From Bdellovibrionia bacterium (GTDB lineage: Bacteria > Bdellovibrionota > Bdellovibrionia > Bdellovibrionales > JAGQZY01), in the NCBI GenBank assembly GCA_030424665.1, contig JAUHWN010000017.1:1-39737 (forward strand): 39,737 nt of DNA. Direction: 5' to 3'. Numbering within the stretch: position 1 is the stretch's first letter; each line of letters opens with the position of its first letter. This document shows positions 25,626 to 33,357 of the stretch, piece by piece. The notes under the pieces were generated by a model. It searched no databases, was not told where the DNA came from, and saw only the letters and a program-made list of their open reading frames with translations. The translations under genes were made by a program, and so were the position numbers.

Positions 25626-26522
25626 CTAAGCGGGTCTCTTATTGAGTTCATCGAGGCTGTGAATATACTTTTCTTCCCAAATGGCTTGGGCAATAATGTA
25701 ACCGGCCTCAGTTTTAAGGGGTATCGAAATCCCTCTTGAGCTGGCCAAACTTTTCTGTGCTACTTCGTTTTCTTTAGCAATGTGAGAGCACTCAATTAGA
25801 ATGGGCCTTGCATTTGATTCTTTCCAAAGGTAGGTACTCGCTCTTCTAAATATGGTCTTAGCAGCCGTAACACAGATCAATTGAGAATCCAGTGCCACGT
25901 CTGTATTGAGAGATTTACTAATGCGATCAACAACTGAACGATCAAAGCTGATTACAAAAACACAGCGGGACTTACCCGATTTGAAGGTAATGCGAACATG
26001 TTCTCTTTCGGAGTTAAGGTTACCAGGCTTTTTGAGCTGAGTTAATTCTTGCTCGGGCTCAAGATTCATAACCTTCGAGATAAATCCCACAGTACCCTGG
26101 ATATAGGCATTGAGAACGGCAGCACCTATTCTCTGATCGATTTTTCCAAGTCTAAGTTGATTATTGACCTCATCGAGAAGGGTACTCATCTCGAATGGTT
26201 TTGGAATCATTTTAAGGTGAGAGTATTTTCTCTCTAAGTTGGGATCGGGATACCCGGTGATAACGATAATCGGAGTATTATTATTGAGCTGGCTGTCGAG
26301 TGCCGTTTGAATAAAAGCCTGGCCCTCTCGTTTTGGCATTTTAAGATCAGTGATAATTATATCGAAAGCTTGAAACTTAATCTTATGACTAGCCTCAACA
26401 CCATCGCTGGCGTGAACCACCATCAGGGATTCACCGTAATTCATCTCTATGTAGTTATCGATAAGCTCTCTAACCTCTGGTTCATCATCGGCTATAAGAA
26501 CCCATTTTTTGGCTCCAGACAT
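25626..26522 (-). CDS. CheY-like response regulator fused to a CheX-like/unknown C-terminal domain
   Basis: Receiver VLIADDEPEVREL...IIITDLKMPKREGQ...IVITGYP...MIPKPFEM; C-terminal IGAAVLNAYIQGTVGFISKVMN... weakly resembles CheX. Confidence 0.7.
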   Translation of the reverse strand: MSGAKKWVLIADDEPEVRELIDNYIEMNYGESLMVVHASDGVEASHKIKFQAFDIIITDLKMPKREGQAFIQTALDSQLNNNTPIIVITGYPDPNLERKYSHLKMIPKPFEMSTLLDEVNNQLRLGKIDQRIGAAVLNAYIQGTVGFISKVMNLEPEQELTQLKKPGNLNSEREHVRITFKSGKSRCVFVISFDRSVVDRISKSLNTDVALDSQLICVTAAKTIFRRASTYLWKESNARPILIECSHIAKENEVAQKSLASSRGISIPLKTEAGYIIAQAIWEEKYIHSLDELNKRPA

Positions 26523-26677
26523 ACACTATTTAATTCGGCTTTTCGTGCTCTTACGAAAGGCCAAGGGGACTAAAAATAGTAAATTTAAAGAATACTTAAC
26601 TAAACCTTAGTCTTGGTCTTAATCTAGGATGGCTCGTATCGAGATAAATCTTATAACGATAATGATAAGTCATATTC

Positions 26678-27457
26678 TCATGTTGAGATAGATTTCTTAA
26701 GTTCAACGTAATACGAATGATCGTTATCAGCCAAAGCTTGTAGTTTCAACTCCGCTTCCTTCAAACCTTCGGGGTTTCCAACTTCAAACCATAATCCTTC
26801 GGCGCGAAGAACATTTACTGAGAAGCCTTTTTCGATGGCCTTGTCTAATACTCCGTAGAGAATATTGGACTCTCCGTCGGCGGGGATATGATCAATGATT
26901 TCTTTTGATAAGGCCATGTATCCTGTAAAGTGAAGGCCGCTTAGATGTTTTTCGGGTGTGTTTTTGCCAAAACCTTTAACCTCGTCATTGCCATTAACCC
27001 AGACACCACCAAATTGAGTTCCGACACCGGGGTGCTCAATACACAAGATCGTGGCAAGAGAGTCGCTGCTCTTTCGATATTCCGAGAGCTGTTTCAAAAT
27101 GCCATCGGACTTTGGAAGAAAAATTTCATCACCATTGCAGTACAAAATATCATCGCAGTTATCTAAGAAACCCCAGGCATGCCTCAACCCTCCAGCTCCA
27201 CCAAGTATGGCATCCCTTTCGAGACTAAAAGAAAACTCTTCACCATCTAGTCTGAGAGGCTCTAGGGCTTCGCGCATTTTTTCTGGAAGATAGTGGAGAT
27301 TAAAAATAAAATTTTTAACACCGCTTTTTCTTAGTAAATGAATGCTGTGATAAACCAAGGGGACCTGATTAACTCTTATTGCAGGCTTGGGCGTCGAAAG
27401 GGTGAGTGGTTTTAACCGTGTTCCCTTTCCGGCAGTGAGTATAAATGATTTTGTCAT
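26678..27457 (-). CDS. murU: MurNAc-1-phosphate uridylyltransferase-like nucleotidyltransferase
   Basis: FILTAGKGTRLKPLTLSTPKPAIRV, YCNGDEIF, WFEVGNPEGLKEAE; 4-bp overlap with amgK-like kinase. Confidence 0.82.
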   Translation of the reverse strand: MTKSFILTAGKGTRLKPLTLSTPKPAIRVNQVPLVYHSIHLLRKSGVKNFIFNLHYLPEKMREALEPLRLDGEEFSFSLERDAILGGAGGLRHAWGFLDNCDDILYCNGDEIFLPKSDGILKQLSEYRKSSDSLATILCIEHPGVGTQFGGVWVNGNDEVKGFGKNTPEKHLSGLHFTGYMALSKEIIDHIPADGESNILYGVLDKAIEKGFSVNVLRAEGLWFEVGNPEGLKEAELKLQALADNDHSYYVELKKSIST

Positions 27458-28518
27458 GCTTCGAATCTTTTATCGTAGAGACCGTGATTTTCTAAAATGT
27501 CATTAAAGTCTTTGTATTCACTAAAGTGCTCTAAGGACGCTCTGACGTGTTTAAGAGTTCTTCGAAGGTATTTTAAATAGCGACTATCATTTCGATTGAC
27601 CTTAAAGCTTGCAAAGCTGCCGCAGGCCTTGAAACATCTTTGAATCGATTGAAGTTGATAAACGTTTAAAAACTCATCTTTAGAATTTGGTACATAGGAA
27701 TGTTCTTTAGCAGATTCCAGGTAGTAATCGATACAGTAATCGTGGACATGAGAATTCAGTTTTACATAAGAATCTTTAAATAGGCTGACTAAGTCATACT
27801 GAATGGGGCCCATGCGAGCATCTTGAAAATCAATGACCCGCATTTTACCAAACTTAATCATGACATTTCGAGAGTGATAATCGCGGTGACAAACATACTG
27901 TTCTTGGTTTGAGAGCTTTTCACAGATATCAGAAAAAATGGAAGCTAAAGATTTTTTCTCCGATTCACTGAATTGAATTTTACAAAGATTTTCTAAGAGA
28001 TGCTCCCGTCCGTAGTTCATTTCCCAAAGGAGCTTTTCTTTATCAAAAACTGTGGTGAAGGCAGTAGATTCTTGATCGAGCTTTTTTGTAGCGAAGTGAA
28101 TCTTTATGAGTTCATCAATAGCAAGTTGATAAAAAGGAATAACTAATTCTTGGTTCTGATTCTCCCAAAATTTTCTCTCTAGAGTGAGGTCGCCCAGGTC
28201 TTCAAGTAACATAAGGCCTAGCTTTGGAGATTTTTTAATGACTTCTGGAACTTGAACACCAGCTCTTGAAAATAAACTGTGAACACTTAAAAAGGGAAAC
28301 TGTGGAGAATCTTCAAACGGCTCCCAAGCCATAATGACATAGGATTTTTCCTCCTGTACGAGCCGATAATACCTTCGGGTTGAGGCATCACCTGCCAACG
28401 GGAAGATTTCGTATTTTCCAGATTCAAAAGTGGGACTCAAGAAATCAGAAATATTTTTTTCGTCCTTAGACTCTCTAAATACCTTCATAGGCAAACTTTC
28501 TACAGCATTTAAACTCAT
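27454..28518 (-). CDS. amgK: N-acetylmuramate/N-acetylglucosamine anomeric kinase-like (APH family)
   Basis: PLAGDASTRRYYRL, MLLEDLGDLTLE, VCHRDYHSRNVM, VIDFQDARMGPIQYDLVSLFKDS. Confidence 0.85.
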   Translation of the reverse strand: MSLNAVESLPMKVFRESKDEKNISDFLSPTFESGKYEIFPLAGDASTRRYYRLVQEEKSYVIMAWEPFEDSPQFPFLSVHSLFSRAGVQVPEVIKKSPKLGLMLLEDLGDLTLERKFWENQNQELVIPFYQLAIDELIKIHFATKKLDQESTAFTTVFDKEKLLWEMNYGREHLLENLCKIQFSESEKKSLASIFSDICEKLSNQEQYVCHRDYHSRNVMIKFGKMRVIDFQDARMGPIQYDLVSLFKDSYVKLNSHVHDYCIDYYLESAKEHSYVPNSKDEFLNVYQLQSIQRCFKACGSFASFKVNRNDSRYLKYLRRTLKHVRASLEHFSEYKDFNDILENHGLYDKRFEA

Positions 28519-28621
28519 TAAAGTATTTTTCCAAAGATTGTTGGAAGAGGCAAGCCTCTAGATAGAAAGCTACAAAAAAGCTACATTGGGACAAGTATAC
28601 ATAAGTATAGTTATTAAACTC

Positions 28622-29539
28622 TTAGACAAGAGCGAGGTGGTTGTGAATGGGCAAATCTTCGATTTCATCGGACCCAAAGCTCGCTTTTGCTAGGATCTTA
28701 AGTGACAATTTTTGTAAAATTCTCTTTTGTTCTTTTAAGTCATACATTGAATCATCTAGTTCTCTATCTTTGTACGAAATGTAGTTTCGTTTACTGAGGT
28801 GATTGAGAATATCTGAACAATCTGAGTTTTCTGGTACTTCAAAGATAAACAGTGGAAGCTCTTGGCTGGGAATCCAATCAATTATTTTGTGAATTCGTGC
28901 TTGCTCCTCAAAGCTCAATTCATGAAAGTCAGAGACATAGACAACGGCAGAGCCCATGCTTTTTATTTCATCAGCATTTTGAACGTCGAAAAAACTAGAG
29001 TCCACTCGCATGAAAGCCCACCGTCGACTCATTTTATGAATCTCATGGGCGATCTTTAGATTTTTTAGGCTTTCATTTTCGGTGAGTAAAATGTGTTTGA
29101 GTACTTTTCGTGGCTGCGATGCCTTGGGGATCGTACCAATTGACTCAAAGAGCTCCTGAAACTGACAGAAACTCGAGATATTTATGATTTCGGAATTTTT
29201 AATTTCTGGGTCTTTCGAATAATCCCATCTCTCAAGGTCTTGAATCAATGACTCTAGGCTGGTCGCTAAAAACAGAGCCATCTGTTCTTGTATCGAATCG
29301 CTGGGGTTACTTAGACCAAGAATCTCGACAACGCAAATGGGTTGATACATTCCACTAATGAAATAAACCCATTGATGGGTCTCATCATTATATATAAGAC
29401 TAGTTTGCGATTTCTGGAGTTGCTGAGACGATAGCTCCCATGAACTACAATAGCTCATAGGATGAACTAAGATTTCTAGTTCGAACCGGTTTAAGAATAC
29501 TTCGTTTACACGTTCAACGACTTTTTCAATCATCTCCAT
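28622..29539 (-). CDS. Degenerate sigma-54 enhancer-binding-protein-like protein (pseudo-AAA+)
   Basis: ILLTENESLKNLKIAHEIHKMSRRWAFMRVDSS aligns by eye with the Walker A region of AAA+ activators; VVYVSDFHELSFEEQARIHKIID with the Walker B region. Confidence 0.5.
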   Translation of the reverse strand: MEMIEKVVERVNEVFLNRFELEILVHPMSYCSSWELSSQQLQKSQTSLIYNDETHQWVYFISGMYQPICVVEILGLSNPSDSIQEQMALFLATSLESLIQDLERWDYSKDPEIKNSEIINISSFCQFQELFESIGTIPKASQPRKVLKHILLTENESLKNLKIAHEIHKMSRRWAFMRVDSSFFDVQNADEIKSMGSAVVYVSDFHELSFEEQARIHKIIDWIPSQELPLFIFEVPENSDCSDILNHLSKRNYISYKDRELDDSMYDLKEQKRILQKLSLKILAKASFGSDEIEDLPIHNHLALV

Positions 29540-29796
29540 GAGCCCCTATAAGGCAAAGCCTGTGCCTGGTGAATATAGTACTCTTGCTCCTGTCTGATGG
29601 CTGGTCACCCTTTTAGAGGGGTGTTACTCTGGTAGCGCTCATTAATCTAAGTGCATGTAATTACTGATGAAAATTTATTAGAACGAGGGTGTAGTGATTT
29701 TGAACAGTTTGGGGGCGAGACTCCGAATTCAGGCACCCTTGAGGAAACTACTCTTTTCACCGCTTGTTTCGACGTAGATCTTTTAGACATCCCCAA

Positions 29797-29828
29797 ATAA
29801 AAAGTCCCCTTACAAGAGTAAAGGGACC
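29797..29828 (-). terminator. Intrinsic terminator of the sigma-54 regulator gene
   Basis: Minus strand GTCCCTTTAC-TCTT-GTAAGGGGAC followed by TTTTTATTT. Confidence 0.75.
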
Positions 29829-29858
29829 AATAAATTTCTTTTTTTAATCGAGTCAGAG

Positions 29859-31433
29859 CTATGATTTAGCGATTCGACGCTTATCTAGTCCGTACTTTTC
29901 GACTTTCATGATCAATCCAGCGCGAGAGATACCGAGTTCTTTAGCAAGTTTCGACTTGTTCCAGCCCGTTCTTCTCAAACCTTCTTTAATCATCTGGCGC
30001 TCAAGTTCTTCGAGGGCATCTTTAAGCTTACCGTGAACTCGGGCACCCTGAACTTTCCCTTTTTCAGAGCTTTCGATGATTTTCGGAGACAGCATATCAG
30101 CTGTTAACTTCGTTTCATCACTTGAAAGGACGACCATTCTCTCCATCTCGTTTTGGAGCTCACGGACGTTACCTGGCCAAGAGTAATCATAAAGCTTTTC
30201 AAGAGCTCTCTTGGTAAGAACCTTCTTCTTAACTCCTGTTCTTTCGGCAGCAAGTTGCAAGAAGAACTCAGAAAGAAGAGGAATATCTTCTTTTCTCTCT
30301 CTTAATGGCGGTACACGAATATTGATAACGTTGAGGCGATAGTATAAATCCTCACGGAATGTCCCTTGCTCAACCATATCTTTTAGCGGCTTGTTTGTTG
30401 CCGCAATCACGCGGACATCAACCCGGCGAGTATCAACGGCACCAACTGGCGTGTAAGTTCCTTCTTGAAGAACGCGGAGAAGCTTTACCTGCATCTGTGG
30501 AGAAGTATCACCAATCTCATCCAAGAAGAAAGTTCCCTTATCAGCAATTTCAAAGAGACCCTTCTTATCTTTATGGGCACCAGTAAATGAACCTTTAACG
30601 TGACCAAAAAGTTCTGATTCGAGTAGGTTATCGTTAAACGCCGAACAGTTCTGTAGAACAAAAGGCTTATCTTTTCGACTCGAATTGTAGTGAATTGCCT
30701 TAGCAATCAATTCCTTACCAGTACCGTTTTCCCCTTGGACAAGAACAGTACTGTCTGCGCTCTTGATTTTATCGAGTAGAGCATAAAGTGATTGCATGGG
30801 CTTAGATTTACCAATCATATTGTCGTATTTATAGCGACTTCCCAATTCTTTATTGAGTTCGCGGATGCGATCTTCTCGTTGTGTGATTTCAAGGTGAAGA
30901 GTCACGATCTCTTTAGCAACGAGGTCGACGAGATCATAGAAGTGCTCACGATCTTGGTCGTCCATAAATTTGATTTTAGATAGTGCCTGATCAATAAGAT
31001 CCGCACTGGCACCAAATGCTGCTAGACGCTCACGAACTTCAGACAGTCTGTGGGCTTCGCTTGGATCTTTAATAAAACCCATTGCCACAACAGTTCCCAT
31101 GAAATCGTTATCTATTAAAATAGGAAAGATAGCGATATCAAAACCAGCCATATCCCATTTTCTAATGGAGTATCGATTTTCTGAAAGTCTTAAATCGTCG
31201 ATAGCTTTGGCAACGGTTTGTGCCAAGTTATCCTTTGCCGAATCCTTAGTTAAATAGGTTTCAACTGACGGGTTAATTAACTTTGCTTTTTGATTGTCGA
31301 ACCCTCTGATGTGTCCACGCTCATCTGTAAAAACAGTATCGATATTCCACCAGGAGTTTAGAATTTGTTTAAGCTTTCGAATCACATGTATGTGTTCAAA
31401 TTCATCCCAATTAATCACGAACTTCCTCCCCAA
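29859..31433 (-). CDS. Sigma-54-dependent transcriptional activator (sensory domain + AAA+ + Fis HTH)
   Basis: GENGTGKELIAKAIH, ELFGHVKGSFTGAHKDKKGLFE, GTFFLDEIGD, FREDLYYRLNVI, WPGNVRELQN, C-terminal NKSKLAKELGISRAGLIMKVEKYGL. Confidence 0.93.
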   Translation of the reverse strand: MGRKFVINWDEFEHIHVIRKLKQILNSWWNIDTVFTDERGHIRGFDNQKAKLINPSVETYLTKDSAKDNLAQTVAKAIDDLRLSENRYSIRKWDMAGFDIAIFPILIDNDFMGTVVAMGFIKDPSEAHRLSEVRERLAAFGASADLIDQALSKIKFMDDQDREHFYDLVDLVAKEIVTLHLEITQREDRIRELNKELGSRYKYDNMIGKSKPMQSLYALLDKIKSADSTVLVQGENGTGKELIAKAIHYNSSRKDKPFVLQNCSAFNDNLLESELFGHVKGSFTGAHKDKKGLFEIADKGTFFLDEIGDTSPQMQVKLLRVLQEGTYTPVGAVDTRRVDVRVIAATNKPLKDMVEQGTFREDLYYRLNVINIRVPPLRERKEDIPLLSEFFLQLAAERTGVKKKVLTKRALEKLYDYSWPGNVRELQNEMERMVVLSSDETKLTADMLSPKIIESSEKGKVQGARVHGKLKDALEELERQMIKEGLRRTGWNKSKLAKELGISRAGLIMKVEKYGLDKRRIAKS

Positions 31434-31452
31434 GACTCTGTCAAAAAATTGA

Positions 31453-31479
31453 GGGTTTTTACAGTCCTGTCAAAAACCC
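31453..31479. repeat. Imperfect palindrome upstream of the sigma-54 activator start
   Basis: GGGTTTTT-ACAG-TC-CTGT-C-AAAAACCC; CTGTCAAAAA also repeated at 31438-31447. Confidence 0.7.
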
Positions 31480-31599
31480 AGACAATTTACTTATCGTCCA
31501 AGAAGTTTACGACTTAAGTGAAACTGAAAAAAATTTTTGCAGAAGTTGTCAGGATCAAACAGGGGGCTTTATAAATAAATTAGACAATAAATAGTCGGA

Positions 31600-33357
31600 T
31601 TAAGTCTCAGAATGAGACATCTGCAGTTGATAGAAGTTATAGTATTCCTGCTTATTGGCCACCAGTGAGTCGTGAGAGCCTTGTTCAATAATTTGGCCAT
31701 CTTTTAGTACAAGGATTCTGTCTGCGTTTCTGACAGTGGATAATCTATGGGCAATTATGAGGGCCGTCTTGCCCTTCATCAATTCGTCTAATCCTTGTTG
31801 TACAGAAACTTCACTGGCTGAATCGAGTGCACTTGTGGCCTCGTCTAGAATGAGTATATCAGAATCCTTAAACATAGCCCTGGCAATACTGATTCTTTGT
31901 CTCTCGCCACCAGAAAAAAATGAGCCCCGCTCTCCGGCCATAGTTTTTAGGCCCTTACTCTGTTTTTCAATAAATTCCTGGGCTTTTGCGAGTCTCACCA
32001 CCGTTTGTATCTCGTCGGGGGTTCTGTCGAGGTTTCCGTAGTGGATATTCTTCTCTAGAGTATCATTAAACAAGAAGACATCTTGGGTGACCAGGCCGAT
32101 GTGTTTTCGCAAATCGTGAAGTTTAAACTCCTTTGTCGAAATACCGTCGACAAGAATTTCGCCTTCACTAGGATCAAAGAAGCGACTGAGAAGATTGACG
32201 AGGGTCGATTTACCACTTCCACTTTCGCCAACAAATGCAATTTTTTGTCCGCGATCAATAGTCAGGTTAATATTTTTAAGTACATAACTGTCATCGTACT
32301 TAAAGCTCACGTTTTTGTACTCAATTTTCTTCCAATCAACAGGGAAGGACAGGGGCTGGGCGATTTCTTTGACCTCTTCGTTAGCCTCTATAATTCCGTA
32401 AATTCGGTCAATCACCACGATGTTTTGCTGAATCTTAACGAAAGCCGTTTGTATCTTTTTAATTGGTTTTTGTAAGAGGCCGGCGGCCATAATAAAACCG
32501 ACAAACTCTCCGGTAGAGCTTTCTCCAGAAGATATGAGGCTAATTTGATAAAAACAGATGATGGCCACAAGAATTGAGGCAAAGAACTCATTAAGGGGGC
32601 TGACAAATTCCTCCCGTTTTATGATCGTTTTTCTTTGCTCGACGTAGTGGTCATTACGTTTTTTGAAGCGACTTTTCATTTCAGTTTCTAAATTAAAAGA
32701 CTGAATGATTTTAACGCCATCGAGATTTTCTTTTACTGCTGAAGTTAAATGATCCATGGCCTCTTGGCTGCGATAGCCATACTTCCGCAACGACTTAGAC
32801 ACTTGTTTAATTATCAAAATGAAAATCGGCGCAAATATCAGGCAAAAAAGCGTTAATTTCCAGTTGGTATATATCATAAAGCCGATAAGACTTAGGGCAA
32901 TGAGTGGCTCTCTAACAATATCCGAATAGTAATTCAGGCCCTGTTGCAGAACATTGGTATCATTGAGCACCTTACTTAAAATACTTCCGGAGCCTTCAGA
33001 GGATTTCATATGAAAGCTCAATTTATAGTCGAGAATCTTATTAATAAGTAATTCCCTGACTCGTGCAATCACTCTTTCTGAAACCAGCTTCACTAAATAG
33101 AAGTGATAAAATCGCGTAATCCCTGAAATTAAAAAGAGGGCGGGTAAGCCTAAAAGAACAAGCTTGGCTTCTTTGAGTTCCGTGACACTCAATTGGGTGG
33201 TTGAAGCTTTCTTAAAAACATCTTCGATAAGGAATTCAAGCATCAGTGGCATTACTGGTGCCAGGGCACTCAAGATAATAGCCAAAAACATATAAGTAAT
33301 AATATTGTACTTATGTAGTTTTATTTCTGGCCACAATTTCATGAGGCTTTTGTACAT
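31600..33357 (-). CDS. msbA: ABC exporter, MsbA/lipid A flippase-like
   Basis: TM domain + VGESGSGKSTLVNLL, SGGERQRISIARAMFKDSDILILDEATSALD; SD AAGGAG 7 nt before ATG 33357. Confidence 0.8.
   Translation of the reverse strand: MYKSLMKLWPEIKLHKYNIITYMFLAIILSALAPVMPLMLEFLIEDVFKKASTTQLSVTELKEAKLVLLGLPALFLISGITRFYHFYLVKLVSERVIARVRELLINKILDYKLSFHMKSSEGSGSILSKVLNDTNVLQQGLNYYSDIVREPLIALSLIGFMIYTNWKLTLFCLIFAPIFILIIKQVSKSLRKYGYRSQEAMDHLTSAVKENLDGVKIIQSFNLETEMKSRFKKRNDHYVEQRKTIIKREEFVSPLNEFFASILVAIICFYQISLISSGESSTGEFVGFIMAAGLLQKPIKKIQTAFVKIQQNIVVIDRIYGIIEANEEVKEIAQPLSFPVDWKKIEYKNVSFKYDDSYVLKNINLTIDRGQKIAFVGESGSGKSTLVNLLSRFFDPSEGEILVDGISTKEFKLHDLRKHIGLVTQDVFLFNDTLEKNIHYGNLDRTPDEIQTVVRLAKAQEFIEKQSKGLKTMAGERGSFFSGGERQRISIARAMFKDSDILILDEATSALDSASEVSVQQGLDELMKGKTALIIAHRLSTVRNADRILVLKDGQIIEQGSHDSLVANKQEYYNFYQLQMSHSET

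Noticed and set aside
29694-29777. 27-aa sORF (GTG start, GAGGGT SD) MILNSLGARLRIQAPLRKLLFSPLVST in the gap 3' of the sigma-54 activator
   Set aside because: Short, non-ATG, no terminator of its own and no independent support; could be chance.
30550-30610. GSFTGA instead of GAFTGA in the sigma-54 activator as a sign of lost sigma-54 interaction
   Set aside because: The F-T-G-A core and all AAA+ motifs are intact; Ala to Ser at this position does not by itself imply loss of function.
32083-32475. 130-aa + strand ORF
   Set aside because: Antisense to the conserved MsbA nucleotide-binding domain coding region.
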